Below, in pieces: positions 25,302 through 34,624 of a stretch of 64,000 nt of DNA. Source of the stretch: an uncultured Bacteroidales bacterium (GTDB lineage Bacteria > Bacteroidota > Bacteroidia > Bacteroidales > Paludibacteraceae). The notes under the pieces are model-generated. The model ran no database searches, was not told the DNA's origin, and saw only the letters and a list, made by a program, of their open reading frames with translations. The stretch is from positions 1 through 64,000 of the forward strand of contig CACWZZ010000010.1 in the NCBI GenBank assembly GCA_902765485.1, in the 5' to 3' direction. The number at the start of each line of letters is the position of its first letter. Position 1 is the stretch's first letter. Position numbers and translations under genes: made by a program.

Positions 25302-26561
25302 ATGCAGTTGAGACGAGTCGTAGTGACGGGCCTTGGGGCGCTCACACCGGTGGGAAATTCGGCGCCGGAGACATGGGCGGCATTGGTAAACGGAGTGAAT
25401 GGAATAGCTCCGATCACTGCCTTTGATGCCACGAAGTTCAAAACCCATTTTGCCGGTGAGGTGAAGGGCTTTGATCCCTCTCCGTTGATGGACCGCAAGG
25501 AAGCCCGCAAGATGGATCGCTATTCCCAGTTCTCCGTATGGGTGGCTAATGAGGCGCTCATCGACAGCGGACTGGATCTGGAGAAAGAGGACCGTAGCCG
25601 TGTCGGAGTGATATGGGGCAGTGGTATGGGCGGTTTGCAATCTACCGAGGAAGAAATCATTGATTTCGCCAAAGGGGATGGCGTACCGCGTTTTAATCCG
25701 TTCATGATCCCGAAGGCAATCCCGTCCATCGCCGCGGGTCAGATATCGATCCGTTTTGGTCTGGGCGGACCTTCCTTCTCCGTCTCCACCGCTTGTTCTT
25801 CTTCCTCCCACGCAGTGGGTTCGGCATTCGACCAGATTCGTCTGGGGCATGCCGACGTGCTGCTCTCCGGCGGAGCGGATGCGGATGTGACCTACACCGG
25901 CATCGGAGGATTCAACTCGCTGCATGCGCTCTCGACGCGCAATGACTCACCCGAGACAGCCAGCCGGCCTTTCTCCAAATCGCGAGACGGCTTCGTGCTG
26001 GGCGAGGGAGCAGCTTGCCTGATCTTGGAGGACTACGAGCACGCCAAGGCGCGCGGAGCGAAGATCTACGCCGAGATCATAGGTGAGGGAATGACGTCCG
26101 ACGCGTACCACATGACTGCGCCGGATCCCGAGGGAAAAGGAGCGGAACGGGTGATGAGGCTGGCACTCAAGGATGCAGGCATTCAGCCGGAGCAGGTGGA
26201 TTTCATCAACACGCACGGTACCTCTACGCCGCTGGGAGACGTGGCGGAGATTCAGGCTATCCAGCGTGTCTTCGGAGAGCATGTCTATGAGATGAACCTC
26301 GACTCCACCAAGTCCATGACCGGACACCTGATCGGTGCGACGGGAGCCGTAGAAGCGCTGGCATGTATCATGGCGCTCAAAGACGGCATCATCCCGCCGA
26401 CCATCAACCATGACCCCGAGGACGAGGACGAGAATATAGACTACCGTATTAATTTTACGTTCGATAAAGCCCAGAAACGTGATATCCGCTATGCGTTGAG
26501 TAACACCTTCGGCTTCGGAGGTCACAACGCTTGTCTGGTATTCCGGAAATGGGAAGAATGA
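25302..26561 (+). CDS. fabF: Beta-ketoacyl-ACP synthase II
   Basis: A 419-residue condensing enzyme of fatty acid elongation. The catalytic triad is visible: Cys165 in STACSSSSH, His305 in NTHGTSTPLGD and His342 in SMTGHLIGATGA. Length and the GFGGHN segment near the C-terminus are normal for FabF. It lies downstream of acpP. Confidence 0.97.
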   Translation: MQLRRVVVTGLGALTPVGNSAPETWAALVNGVNGIAPITAFDATKFKTHFAGEVKGFDPSPLMDRKEARKMDRYSQFSVWVANEALIDSGLDLEKEDRSRVGVIWGSGMGGLQSTEEEIIDFAKGDGVPRFNPFMIPKAIPSIAAGQISIRFGLGGPSFSVSTACSSSSHAVGSAFDQIRLGHADVLLSGGADADVTYTGIGGFNSLHALSTRNDSPETASRPFSKSRDGFVLGEGAACLILEDYEHAKARGAKIYAEIIGEGMTSDAYHMTAPDPEGKGAERVMRLALKDAGIQPEQVDFINTHGTSTPLGDVAEIQAIQRVFGEHVYEMNLDSTKSMTGHLIGATGAVEALACIMALKDGIIPPTINHDPEDEDENIDYRINFTFDKAQKRDIRYALSNTFGFGGHNACLVFRKWEE

Positions 26562-26615
26562 CAGGGAAGGATGCCCCTTTAAGCATCGATTAGTCTAATT
26601 TAAATTTAAGGTATT

Positions 26616-26810
26616 ATGATTACTAAAATTGGAGAAAATGCAGGTCTGATTTGGAATGCATTGCAGAATGGTGCACAAGGTCTGAAAGCGCTCAAAAAAG
26701 CTACCAAGCTGAAGAACGAGGACCTCTATCTGGCGCTGGGCTGGCTCGCTCGCGAGGGTAAAATCTCTTTCACCGAGGCTGAGGCAGACACGATCATTGC
26801 ATTGGCATAA
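26616..26810 (+). CDS. Winged-helix protein (DUF2582-like)
   Basis: 64 residues forming a compact winged helix: an IWNALQNG helix, a recognition-like helix ([20 protein letters not shown]) and a wing (GKISFTE). Such stand-alone proteins are common in Bacteroidota, and their role is not known; DNA binding is a guess from the fold. Two bases separate it from asd, so they are probably co-transcribed. Confidence 0.8.
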   Translation: MITKIGENAGLIWNALQNGAQGLKALKKATKLKNEDLYLALGWLAREGKISFTEAEADTIIALA

Positions 26811-26812
26811 GT

Positions 26813-27814
26813 ATGGTAATTGCAATCGTAGGCGCTTCGGGCGCCGTCGGACAGGAATTGCTGGCTGTGCTCGCACAGCGGCAATTCCCTATCTCCGAAC
26901 TCCGTTTATTCGGGTCAGAGAGAAGTGCCGGTACAAAGTATGAATTTTGCGGCAAGGAGTACGAGGTACAACTGCTGCAACATGGCGACGCCTTCCGGGG
27001 CGTCGATATCGCATTTACTTCCGCGGGCGCGAGCGTGTCGCGTATGTACGCGGAGGACATCACCCGCTTCGGCGCGGTGATGATTGATAATTCTTCCGCT
27101 TTCCGTATGGATGAAGATGTGCCTCTGGTAGTGCCGGAGGTCAATGCAGCCGACGCGCTGGTCCGTCCGCGGAATATAATCGCTAATCCGAATTGTACAA
27201 CGATCCAGATGGTAGTGGCTCTGCAGGCTATCGAGCGGTTGAGCCATATCCGCCGTGTGCATGTGTCCACTTATCAGGCGGCTTCGGGCGCTGGGGCGCA
27301 GGCGATGAAGGAGCTGGAGAACCAATACCGCCAGATTCTGAACGGCGAAGAACCCACCGTGGAGAAATTTGCCTACCAGCTGGCGTTTAATGTCATTCCG
27401 CATATCGACCTATTCACCGAAAACGGCTACACCAAGGAGGAGATGAAGATGTACAACGAGACGCGCAAGATCATGCACTCGGACGTCAAAGTCAGTGCGA
27501 CCTGCGTGCGTGTGCCTTCGCTGCGTGCACATAGCGAGAGTGTCTGGATCGAGACCGAGCGTCCGATCTCCGTAGAGGAAGCGCGCAATGCCTTCGCGCA
27601 GGCGCCCGGATGTGTGCTCATGGACGAGCCGGAGCAGAAAATCTACCCGATGCCGCTTTTCCTGAGCGGCAAAGATGAGGTCTTCGTCGGACGTATCCGC
27701 AAGGACCTGACCGACGAGAACGGGCTCAGCTTCTGGTGCGTGAGCGACCAGATTCGCAAAGGTGCTGCTCTCAATGCCGTCCAGATCGCTGAATATATCA
27801 TCAATCACCAATGA
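26813..27814 (+). CDS. asd: Aspartate-semialdehyde dehydrogenase
   Basis: A 333-residue NADP enzyme making aspartate semialdehyde for lysine, diaminopimelate, threonine and methionine. The nucleotide-binding [10 protein letters not shown] is at residues 8-17 and the catalytic Cys128 lies in [10 protein letters not shown]. The last codons (IINHQ) and the four-base overlap with the next gene are made of a CAATCACCAATGACC word repeat. Confidence 0.95.
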   Translation: MVIAIVGASGAVGQELLAVLAQRQFPISELRLFGSERSAGTKYEFCGKEYEVQLLQHGDAFRGVDIAFTSAGASVSRMYAEDITRFGAVMIDNSSAFRMDEDVPLVVPEVNAADALVRPRNIIANPNCTTIQMVVALQAIERLSHIRRVHVSTYQAASGAGAQAMKELENQYRQILNGEEPTVEKFAYQLAFNVIPHIDLFTENGYTKEEMKMYNETRKIMHSDVKVSATCVRVPSLRAHSESVWIETERPISVEEARNAFAQAPGCVLMDEPEQKIYPMPLFLSGKDEVFVGRIRKDLTDENGLSFWCVSDQIRKGAALNAVQIAEYIINHQ

Positions 27815-27832
27815 CCAATTACCAATCACCCA
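27798..27832 (+). repeat. Reiterated-word element at the asd/U32 junction
   Basis: CATCAATCACCAATGACC and AATTACCAATCACCC words supply the end of asd, its TGA stop and the start and first residues (MTNYQSP) of the next gene. Confidence 0.75.
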
Positions 27833-29085
27833 TAGAGATCATGGCTCCCGTGGGCTGCTGGGAGAGTCTGGCTGCGGCGATACAAGCCGGAGCTACCTCG
27901 GTCTATTTCGGCATCGAGCACCTTAACATGCGTGCCCGCAGTTCGGTCAATTTCACGACGGACGACATGGCGAAGATCGTCTCCATCTGCCGCGAAGCGG
28001 GCGTGAAGACTTACCTGACGGTCAACACCGTCATGTACCCTGAGGATCTGGCTCTGATGCGCGAGATCGTTTCCAAAGCCCACGCCGTGGGGGTGGATGC
28101 GATCATTGCGTCCGACATCGCGGTGATGCAATATGCCAACTCGATCGGTCAGGAGGTGCATCTCTCTACCCAGCTCAACATAGCGAACACCGAGGCGCTG
28201 CGGTTCTATGCCCAGTTTGCCGACGTCGTGGTGCTGGCGCGGGAACTGAACATGGACCAGGTGGCGTCTATCTATCGCGACATCGAGGAGCAGCATATAT
28301 GCGGCAGAAGCGGGCAACCCATCCGCATTGAGATGTTCTGCCACGGCGCGTTGTGCATGGCGGTGAGCGGTAAGTGTTACCTCTCGCTCAATAACTACGG
28401 GCTCTCGGCGAACCGCGGAGCGTGCGTGCAGGTCTGCCGCCGCGGCTATACGGTCAAGGACAAGTCCTCCGACCTCGAACTGGACATAGAAAACCAGTAT
28501 ATCATGTCGCCCAAGGACCTCAAGACCATCCATTTCCTCAATAAGATGCTGGACGCCGGAGTCCGGGTGCTCAAGATCGAAGGACGTGCCCGCGGAGCGG
28601 AGTATGTCGCTACGGTCGTGGCTTGTTACCGCGAAGCGGTGGAGGCTTGGCAGCGAGGCGAGTATGCCGATGATGAGGTCATCGAACCCAAGATCGCAGA
28701 CTGGAACGAACGGCTCAGCCGTGTCTTCAACCGCGGGTTCTGGGATGGCTATTATCTGGGGCAACGCCTGGGCGAATGGACCCACTCGTACGGCAACAAA
28801 GCGACGCGGAAGAAAGTCTATGCCGCCAAATGCACCAATTTTTTCAAGAACCTGAGTGTGGCGGAGTTTGTGGTGGAAGCGGTCGAAGCGATCGAAGAAG
28901 GCTCGGACCTGCTCATCACAGGTGAGACCACCGGTGTCTATGAGTGCAAGGCAGAGGGAATGCGCGACGCGGACGGAAATCCCACCTCGCGAGTGGAGAA
29001 AGGTGCTTTCTTCTCCCTCAAGACCGACCGACTCCTCCGCCGCGGCGACAAACTCTTCCTCTGGACCACTGCCACTGAAAACTGA
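27811..29085 (+). CDS. U32 family protein (peptidase U32/RNA hydroxylation type)
   Basis: A 424-residue TIM-barrel-like protein of the U32 family. Characterised relatives (RlhA, TrhP) hydroxylate rRNA or tRNA; others are annotated as collagenases. The family's conserved Cys cluster is visible in [19 protein letters not shown] and [11 protein letters not shown]. The first seven residues and the last residues (TATEN) come from word repeats at both gene ends. It overlaps asd by four bases. Substrate cannot be read from sequence. Confidence 0.85.
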   Translation: MTNYQSPIEIMAPVGCWESLAAAIQAGATSVYFGIEHLNMRARSSVNFTTDDMAKIVSICREAGVKTYLTVNTVMYPEDLALMREIVSKAHAVGVDAIIASDIAVMQYANSIGQEVHLSTQLNIANTEALRFYAQFADVVVLARELNMDQVASIYRDIEEQHICGRSGQPIRIEMFCHGALCMAVSGKCYLSLNNYGLSANRGACVQVCRRGYTVKDKSSDLELDIENQYIMSPKDLKTIHFLNKMLDAGVRVLKIEGRARGAEYVATVVACYREAVEAWQRGEYADDEVIEPKIADWNERLSRVFNRGFWDGYYLGQRLGEWTHSYGNKATRKKVYAAKCTNFFKNLSVAEFVVEAVEAIEEGSDLLITGETTGVYECKAEGMRDADGNPTSRVEKGAFFSLKTDRLLRRGDKLFLWTTATEN

Positions 29086-29122
29086 ATACTGAATGCTGAA
29101 TGCTGAACACTGAATGCTGACG
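29072..29122 (+). repeat. Reiterated-word element supplying a stop and a start codon
   Basis: Repeats of ACTGAATGCTGA. The U32 gene ends at a TGA inside the element, and the ATG at 29114 of the next gene is the ATG within a GAATGCTGAC word. Confidence 0.8.
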
Positions 29123-29770
29123 GCTTATGACCATATTATCTCTCCTCTGACAGCCCCTTGGTGCGGCTGGACGATGTTGGTGCTGCTGATCTTGGCGGTG
29201 CTGAGCGAGTGGTTGCAACCGGGTGTCATCAGCCAGGCTACGACCTCCATCTCCGTCCATCCCGAGCGGGCATACAAAGAGGCGCCGACCCGGACGGTGG
29301 CGCAACTCTTCATCTCCGTCTTCCGCCTCGGCACGCTGGCGATGGCGCTCTGCCTCTGTTTTCCGGCGGAGTCGGGCTTCTCTTTTGTCGCCTATCTGGC
29401 GGTCTGCGGAGTGCTCCTAGGCGTGGCGCTGGTCAAGATGGCGTGCGATCTGTTGGTGGACTACACTTTCCGCATCACCAAGACGTACGGCGAGGTATAT
29501 GAGCACTATTCGAATCTCATGACGCTGACCTGCGTGGCGATCTATGCGCTGCTGCTTGTTTTTATGAAAATCGACTCGCTGCCGGCGACGCGATGGATGA
29601 TGGCTGTCGTCGCTGCGGTCTTCGTGAGCCTTTGGTTCTATCGGGGCGTTCGCCAATTCGTGCATACACCGATGGCGATAATTTATCTGCTCCTTTATAT
29701 GACTACGATGGAATTGCTGCCTATGGCAGGAATAGCCATCCTATCCGCTAAAATGATATCGATAATATGA
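29114..29770 (+). CDS. DUF4271-like integral membrane protein
   Basis: 218 residues with about six membrane helices. In Bacteroidota a DUF4271 membrane protein is regularly found directly before hemD, as here (four-base overlap), which supports the assignment. No catalytic motif is visible; a partner role in haem synthesis or the envelope is speculation. The start codon falls within a word repeat (first residues MLTA). Confidence 0.8.
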   Translation: MLTAYDHIISPLTAPWCGWTMLVLLILAVLSEWLQPGVISQATTSISVHPERAYKEAPTRTVAQLFISVFRLGTLAMALCLCFPAESGFSFVAYLAVCGVLLGVALVKMACDLLVDYTFRITKTYGEVYEHYSNLMTLTCVAIYALLLVFMKIDSLPATRWMMAVVAAVFVSLWFYRGVRQFVHTPMAIIYLLLYMTTMELLPMAGIAILSAKMISII

Positions 29771-30513
29771 TAAAGAAACTTATTTTTTCTCAACCACACC
29801 CCTCTACGGAGCATAATCCCTATAGCCGTTTGGAGGCTCAATTCGGGGTGGAGTGCGACTTCTACCAGTTCATCCATGTGGAGGGTTTGTCTGCTAGTGA
29901 GTTCCGCAAACAGCGAATCAACCCGCTGGATTTCTCGGCGGTCATCTTGAATTCCAGGCTCGGCGCGGAGCATTATTTCCGTCTCTGCGAGGAGATGCGC
30001 CTCTCGGTGCCCGACACCATGCATTATTATTGCAACTCCGAGCAAGTGGGACTCTATCTGCAGAAGTTTATCAATTATCGCAAGCGCAAAGTCTTCTTCC
30101 CCGAGACGGGAAATAAGTTCGAGGATCTCTTGCCTGCGATGCACCGGCGTCCGAATGAGAAATATCTGATGGTCTTGTCTGATATCCATAATGACGACCA
30201 GATCAATATGTTTGCCGAGAATGGCATTGAGGTCACTCCGGCGATCATGTATCGCACCGTGACGACCCCGTGGCCCGAAGGCAAACCATTCGACTATGAC
30301 CTGATCGGTCTCTTCACGCCGGCGGGAGTCACATCGCTATGCGAGAATTTCCCCACTTGGAAACAAGGCAAGACCCTGATCGCGGCTTTCGGAGAAGGAA
30401 CGATCCGTGCGTTGGATGACGCCGGTTTCCGTGTGGACATAGAGGCGGGACCCGGCAAGACCTTTGCCTCCCTCCCTATGGCAATCGCCGACTATCTGGA
30501 GAAGAATGGCTAA
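29767..30513 (+). CDS. hemD: Uroporphyrinogen-III synthase
   Basis: A 248-residue two-lobed enzyme of tetrapyrrole synthesis, closing hydroxymethylbilane. The family is poorly conserved; the assignment rests on the characteristic LIGLFTPAGVTSLCENF and AAFGEGTIRALDDAGF segments, which match the HemD C-lobe, and on the DUF4271-hemD-rnpA order. It overlaps the neighbours on both sides. Confidence 0.85.
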   Translation: MIKKLIFSQPHPSTEHNPYSRLEAQFGVECDFYQFIHVEGLSASEFRKQRINPLDFSAVILNSRLGAEHYFRLCEEMRLSVPDTMHYYCNSEQVGLYLQKFINYRKRKVFFPETGNKFEDLLPAMHRRPNEKYLMVLSDIHNDDQINMFAENGIEVTPAIMYRTVTTPWPEGKPFDYDLIGLFTPAGVTSLCENFPTWKQGKTLIAAFGEGTIRALDDAGFRVDIEAGPGKTFASLPMAIADYLEKNG

Positions 30514-30886
30514 CTCTTTTCCCAAACATAGTAAACTCTGCGGCAAGGAACGGATTGCGGCTCTCTATAAGAGTGGCAACCGCTTCACGTCCTGGCCCCT
30601 GCGTGTGACATGGCAGAAAATGCCCGATTTCTCTCCCTCCCAAATCCTCATCTGGGCTCCCAAATCGCTTTTCAAGCACGCCGTGGACAGAAACCGTCTC
30701 CGTCGTCTTATGCGCGAAGCATACCGCCTCAACCAAGGTATCCTTACTTCCCCCTCCCCTGAGTGGAGGTCGGGTGGGGTTTCTTACCTCATCGCCTTCA
30801 ACTATATGGACAAAGAGGTAAGATCCTATGCGGTCATAGAGAAAGCCGTCATCAAAGCCCTGAAACGGATTAAAACAAATGAATAG
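30506..30886 (+). CDS. rnpA: Ribonuclease P protein component
   Basis: A small basic protein (126 residues) that binds the RNase P RNA for tRNA 5' processing. The RNR motif is intact ([20 protein letters not shown]). The start at 30506 lies within the end of hemD (8-base overlap). A GC palindrome element encodes [13 protein letters not shown] just after the RNR helix, enlarging the loop before the last strand. Confidence 0.93.
   Translation: MANSFPKHSKLCGKERIAALYKSGNRFTSWPLRVTWQKMPDFSPSQILIWAPKSLFKHAVDRNRLRRLMREAYRLNQGILTSPSPEWRSGGVSYLIAFNYMDKEVRSYAVIEKAVIKALKRIKTNE
30746..30782 (+). repeat. GC palindrome element, copy 4, in rnpA
   Basis: CCCCCTCCCCTGAGTGGAGG plus the tail TCGGGTGGGG, in frame. 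Confidence 0.85.
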
Positions 30887-31166
30887 CGAGCACTCTGAAA
30901 ATAATCTCTCCCCCTCTAAGGGGGAGCCGGAGGGGGCTTCCGGATGGAAAACTTTCCTCCGCAAAGTCTTCCTCCTCCCTGTCTATTTCTACCGGGTGTT
31001 CATTTCGCCTTTGACGCCCCCGTCGTGCCGTTATACGCCGACGTGCAGCCAATACATGGTGGAGGCGGTGCTCAAATATGGTATTTTCAAAGGCACTTGG
31101 CTTGGCATCAAACGCATCCTCCGCTGCCATCCATGGGGTGGCTCCGGCTACGACCCCGTCCCATAG
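30879..31166 (+). CDS. yidD: Membrane protein insertion efficiency factor YidD
   Basis: 95 residues with the YidD core: [28 protein letters not shown] and the C-terminal [14 protein letters not shown]. It assists YidC-dependent membrane insertion. It overlaps rnpA by eight bases, the usual neighbour. Residues about 9-21 before the core ([13 protein letters not shown]) are encoded by a GC palindrome element, giving a longer N-terminus than typical. Confidence 0.95.
   Translation: MNSEHSENNLSPSKGEPEGASGWKTFLRKVFLLPVYFYRVFISPLTPPSCRYTPTCSQYMVEAVLKYGIFKGTWLGIKRILRCHPWGGSGYDPVP
30906..30940 (+). repeat. GC palindrome element, copy 5, in yidD
   Basis: CTCCCCCTCTAAGGGGGAG plus the tail CCGGAGGGGGCT, in frame near the N-terminus. 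Confidence 0.85.
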
Positions 31167-31186
31167 TGTGACTACGTCACGTTAAA

Positions 31187-31262
31187 TGGTTTGAAATAGT
31201 TTGAAGGTTTGAAATCGTTCAAACAATATTAAACGCGAAGCAACAAACAACATCAAACAATT
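31187..31262 (+). repeat. TTTGAA/TTCAAA word element upstream of trmD
   Basis: Left half: GGTTTGAAATAGTTTGAAGG. Right half: TTCAAAC and AAACGCGAAGCAACAAACA. The halves are partly complementary and could form a long imperfect hairpin. A second copy precedes psuG (39577-39658) and shares the phrase AAACGCGAAGCA. A small palindrome GTGAC-TAC-GTCAC precedes it at 31170. Confidence 0.75.
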
Positions 31263-31266
31263 TATT

Positions 31267-31944
31267 ATGCGTATCGACATCATTACAGCTTGCCCCGAAC
31301 TCTTGGAGTCGCCGCTGAACCACTCCATCATCGCCCGCGCAAAGTCCAAAGGGCTTTGTGAGATCTATGTCCATAACCTCCGCGACTGGACGCTGGACAA
31401 ACACCGCAAGGTGGACGACTATGCCTTTGGCTTCAGCGCCGGAATGGTCCTCCAGATCGAACCCATCGACCGTTGCATCTCTGCCCTCACCGCCGAGCGC
31501 CACTACGACGAGATCATCTTCACCGCCCCTGATGGCGAACGATTCGACCAGAAAGCCGCCAACAGCCTTTCCCTCAAGGAAAATATCATCATCCTCTGCG
31601 GGCATTATAAAGGTGTGGATCAACGCGTGCGCGATCATCTGATCACGCGCGAGTATAGCATCGGCGATTTCGTCCTCACAGGAGGTGAGATGCCGGCGGC
31701 GATGATGACCGATGCTATCGTGCGTCTCCTCCCGGGGGCACTCGGAGACGTCGAGTCCGCGCTCAACGACTCGTTCCAGGACGGGCTCCTCGAAGCAGGC
31801 GTCTATACCCGCCCTGCGGAATACAAAGGATGGAAAGTGCCGGACATCCTTCTCTCCGGCAACCAGGCGAAGATCGAAGAGTGGCAGTACGACCAAGCCC
31901 TCGAACACACCCGCTCCCGACGCCCCGACCTACTCGATGAATAA
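31267..31944 (+). CDS. trmD: tRNA (guanine37-N1)-methyltransferase
   Basis: A 225-residue SPOUT enzyme methylating G37 of tRNAs reading CNN codons. The knot motifs are present: [23 protein letters not shown] and [19 protein letters not shown]. The loop that is usually PYGGGxGMV or PFGGxAGMV reads [14 protein letters not shown] here, a visible departure. It is preceded by a word element and followed by 337 bp without a protein gene until 32282. Confidence 0.93.
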   Translation: MRIDIITACPELLESPLNHSIIARAKSKGLCEIYVHNLRDWTLDKHRKVDDYAFGFSAGMVLQIEPIDRCISALTAERHYDEIIFTAPDGERFDQKAANSLSLKENIIILCGHYKGVDQRVRDHLITREYSIGDFVLTGGEMPAAMMTDAIVRLLPGALGDVESALNDSFQDGLLEAGVYTRPAEYKGWKVPDILLSGNQAKIEEWQYDQALEHTRSRRPDLLDE

Positions 31945-32058
31945 GATCCAGTTCTCCCGATTTTTTACGGATCACAATTAATTTTATTCCTCAAATTCTT
32001 AATATTTGCCAACTTAACTTTGCAATTTTATGTTTTATAACACTTTTTTTGCAAAATA

Positions 32059-32090
32059 TTTGGTCAGTTCGCTAAAAAGCAGTACTTTTG
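32059..32090 (+). promoter_or_regulatory. Promoter of a short transcript
   Basis: TTTG at 32059-32062 and TACTTTTG at 32083-32090, 20 bp apart. The extended -33 pattern seen elsewhere is absent (TTGGTCAG). Confidence 0.75.
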
Positions 32091-32094
32091 CACC

Positions 32095-32167
32095 GTGTTT
32101 TTCATGGTATTAGATTTAAGGTTAAGTAAAAAGATTGGGATGTCGGGAGACATCCTTCTTTGTTTTT
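32095..32167 (+). ncRNA. Candidate small RNA (about 70 nt)
   Basis: A good promoter (32059-32090) is followed only about 50 bases later by a terminator (32138-32166), defining a short transcript. It contains a possible 28-codon frame from ATG 32104 (MVLDLRLSKK) whose stop lies beyond the terminator, so a peptide is unlikely. It could be a small RNA, or a leader that attenuates the regulator gene at 32282, which has its own promoter. Confidence 0.5.
32138..32166 (+). terminator. Terminator of the candidate small RNA
   Basis: GGATGTC, loop GGGA, GACATCC, then TTCTTTGTTTTT. Confidence 0.8.
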
Positions 32168-32219
32168 ATAGGAATTCCCCATTTTTCTAAAGGGTTTTGC
32201 ATAATTTTTCACTTTTAAT

Positions 32220-32250
32220 TTTGCATTTTGAATTTTTTGTTGTACCTTTG
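32220..32250 (+). promoter_or_regulatory. Promoter of the TPR-AraC regulator
   Basis: TTTG at 32220-32223 and TACCTTTG at 32243-32250. The bases after it (CACTCGCAAATCGTAAAT) nearly match those after the psuK -7 box at 38642. Confidence 0.75.
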
Positions 32251-32281
32251 CACTCGCAAATCGTAAATCATAAATGATATC

Positions 32282-34027
32282 ATGATCACGAATCATCCTT
32301 TCAAGAAAATGCTTACACTCCTTGCGCTGACCTTCTGCGTAGTCTTTGTCATGGCGTCTGTACAACCGCCGAAGGCGGAGTCGATTGACACCCTGTTGCT
32401 GAATTTTGACCAAAAGCCCGGACTGAAGACCGCGAGGGATTTCTTCGCTTATATGGACCAAGAGCACTTCATGGACGAACCCGTGGTTTTCACTTCTTCT
32501 ACGCCCCTCGACACCATGAAAGCGCTTGTCTGGTATTGGGCGGGCGAATGGTATTATGCCGAGCAGGACTACGTACGGGCGGAGAAGAACCTCCTCCGCG
32601 CGCTCGAACTGATGGAGTATGCGGATGAGAAATCGATCTCGGATAACTTGGCGATGCTGGGATTGGCGTATATGCGACAGTCCAAGTACGACGAAGCGCT
32701 CCATTATATGCGCCGTTGCTACCAGCTCGACAGCAAGAGCGGCGACCCGGACCGCATCTCCTCCTCACTCAATACGATCGCCGGAACGCTTCTCGCTGCC
32801 GGAAACCCCGAGGAAGCAGAGGGCTACATCCTCAAAGCGATCACGTATGCCAAGCAGGCGGACAACCCTTCCCGTATGGCGGTCATCTACGGCATGGCGA
32901 GCGAGATAGAGAACCGCCTCGAACATTCCGAAAAAGCCCTCCTCTATGCCGACAGCGCCTGTTTGGTCGAAGCAACCACCGGCAACCGATACAAGATGGC
33001 GGTCCGGCAGACCCAGAAAGCGTCTATCCTCGTCGGCATGGCGCGATATGCAGAAGCCGAACCTATCTTGGCGGACGTCGTGCCTTTCTTCCGGGAGACC
33101 GGAGACCAGCTCTCGCTCGCAATCGCCCTCAATAAATGCGGAATGGCGGCGAACGGGCTCGGACGAACCGAGGAGGCGGTGAACTATTTCAGCGAAGCCA
33201 TCGATATATGCGTGCGCATAGGCAATCCTTATAATGAGGCGTACGCGCAACGCGCGATATACGAGATTCTCTATAAATCCAACCCCGATGCCGCGAAAAT
33301 CCACTTGGAGCGTTACCACCAGCTCAAGGACTCGCTCTATTCGCACGCTACGGCGGAGCAGCTCGCGCGTTTCAACGCCGAGTTCGGACGCGACGAACTG
33401 GAGAAAGAGAAAGAGTGGCTCACCCGCCGCAACCATCGTTTGGTGGCGATCGGAGCCGCTGCCGGTATAGTAGTCCTCATCGGTATTCTCATCTCGCTTA
33501 TATGGTTCCGGAGACGCCAGACCAAGATCAACGAACAACTCACCTCTATGATGGCGGAACTGAACGAGGCGCGCCTTTCTGCGGAGCAGAAACCCGAAAT
33601 GCCTGAGAATCCCGCAGAACAGACATCCGAAACGCCCGAGACACCCGAAGAGCCGGAAGAGCCGGAAGAGCCTGTGGAGTACCTGACCCGGGAGGACAAG
33701 CAGTTCCTCCGCAAACTCATCCTCGCCGTCACCCAAATGATGAACCACCAGGCGGTCACCGTCACCCAAGTCGCAGACAAGATGTGCATGTCGCCCAAGA
33801 CCCTTAACCGCCGACTCCAATACCTCACCGGCGAAGGAGCCAAGCGGTATATTATGCGAATCCAATTGGAGCAGGCGAAGATCATGCTCCTCCGCAACCT
33901 CGATATCCCGATCGTTGAGATCGGCAACCGCTGTGGCTTTGAGGACCACAGTTCCTTCACCCGCACCTTCACCCAGAACGTCGGCATCTCCCCCTCCGAC
34001 TACCGTTCCTCCCGCGGCCAGGGCTAA
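32282..34027 (+). CDS. Membrane-anchored TPR-AraC regulator
   Basis: 581 residues: N-terminal signal/anchor (to about 26), an extracytoplasmic TPR array (about 75-360, with six or so repeats), one membrane helix (about 388-409), a coiled and acidic linker with a Pro-Glu repeat (PEEPEEPEEP), and a C-terminal AraC-type DNA-binding domain (about 475-578). It contains no kinase domain. It is therefore a second kinase-less transmembrane AraC protein in this window, of the architecture seen in TPR regulators of Bacteroidota. The target may be the surface LRR protein downstream. That is inference. Confidence 0.85.
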   Translation: MITNHPFKKMLTLLALTFCVVFVMASVQPPKAESIDTLLLNFDQKPGLKTARDFFAYMDQEHFMDEPVVFTSSTPLDTMKALVWYWAGEWYYAEQDYVRAEKNLLRALELMEYADEKSISDNLAMLGLAYMRQSKYDEALHYMRRCYQLDSKSGDPDRISSSLNTIAGTLLAAGNPEEAEGYILKAITYAKQADNPSRMAVIYGMASEIENRLEHSEKALLYADSACLVEATTGNRYKMAVRQTQKASILVGMARYAEAEPILADVVPFFRETGDQLSLAIALNKCGMAANGLGRTEEAVNYFSEAIDICVRIGNPYNEAYAQRAIYEILYKSNPDAAKIHLERYHQLKDSLYSHATAEQLARFNAEFGRDELEKEKEWLTRRNHRLVAIGAAAGIVVLIGILISLIWFRRRQTKINEQLTSMMAELNEARLSAEQKPEMPENPAEQTSETPETPEEPEEPEEPVEYLTREDKQFLRKLILAVTQMMNHQAVTVTQVADKMCMSPKTLNRRLQYLTGEGAKRYIMRIQLEQAKIMLLRNLDIPIVEIGNRCGFEDHSSFTRTFTQNVGISPSDYRSSRGQG

Positions 34028-34155
34028 TCTCTGCCCCCTAAATAAATTTTTGGTTAATTTTTGGTAATTTTTGACTAAAAATGCCATTTTGTCCAATTTT
34101 GTAAAATTTCTGTCCGCTTTTGCAAAAGCCGTTTCAGTTTTTTACTCTATCTTTG

Positions 34156-34182
34156 CACCCGAATTGATACGGGTGCTTTTTT
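34156..34182 (+). terminator. Terminator overlapping a promoter-like site
   Basis: GCACCCG, loop AATTGATA, CGGGTGC, then six T. It ends the upstream transcript. TATCTTTG at 34148-34155 just before it resembles a -7 box, but the -33 spacing is poor (TTTG 25 bp away). Confidence 0.75.
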
Positions 34183-34224
34183 ATGCCCTTCCTGCCCGGT
34201 CTGACAGCCGGTTTTGAAGCAACT

Positions 34225-34470
34225 ATGGAGAATAAGGAGAACAATACAAATGCGCAGTCCGCACAGGAATCGTCCGCCGTTTCCCAATGTCGTCATGAGG
34301 CTGCGAAGGACTATACCAAAGAGTTGATCGAAGAGATCGTCTCTTCCCGAACTCCAACCAATACCCACAAAGACACTCCAACCAACACCGCTAAAGACAC
34401 CCCAACCAACACCCCTAAAGACACTCCAACCAACACCCCTAAAGACACCCCAACCAACACCTCTAAATAA
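34225..34470 (+). CDS. Small protein with five TPTNTxKD repeats
   Basis: 81 residues from ATG 34225 (an upstream in-frame ATG at 34183 would add 14 residues). The N-terminal half is polar (MENKENNTNAQSAQESS) with a helix AAKDYTKELIEEIV. The C-terminal half is five perfect 8-residue repeats TPTNTxKD, encoded by a 24-bp tandem array. There is no signal peptide, and I do not recognise a family. Threonine/proline-rich repeats can be glycosylated or act as spacers, but nothing here shows this. The tandem array is likely to vary in copy number between strains. Confidence 0.5.
   Translation: MENKENNTNAQSAQESSAVSQCRHEAAKDYTKELIEEIVSSRTPTNTHKDTPTNTAKDTPTNTPKDTPTNTPKDTPTNTSK
34351..34470 (+). repeat. 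24-bp tandem array, five units
   Basis: Five adjacent 24-bp units of the form ACTCCAACCAACACCCCTAA plus AGAC, the last one carrying the stop codon. Differences between units are mostly at third codon positions. Confidence 0.9.
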
Positions 34471-34507
34471 GGAACACCCGCGCGTGCATATTCTGTGCTA
34501 TCAACTC

Positions 34508-34573
34508 CGACAGTCAGCCGACTGTGAGCCGACGGTCAACCGACGGTCGAAGCCAACGAAAAGCCAACGAATG
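34508..34573 (+). repeat. Reiterated-word element (CCGACGGTCAACCGACGGTC type)
   Basis: Words AGCCGACTGTGAGCCGACGG, TCAACCGACGGTCG, AAGCCAACGAAAAGCCAACG between the repeat protein and the LRR protein gene. Confidence 0.7.
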
Positions 34574-34624
34574 GCACCCGTCACCCCCAAAAAATTGACA
34601 ACAACAATTTAAATAAATAACATT

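Noticed and set aside
34351..34470. CRISPR array
   Set aside because: The 24-bp units are directly adjacent with no spacers and encode an 8-residue protein repeat.
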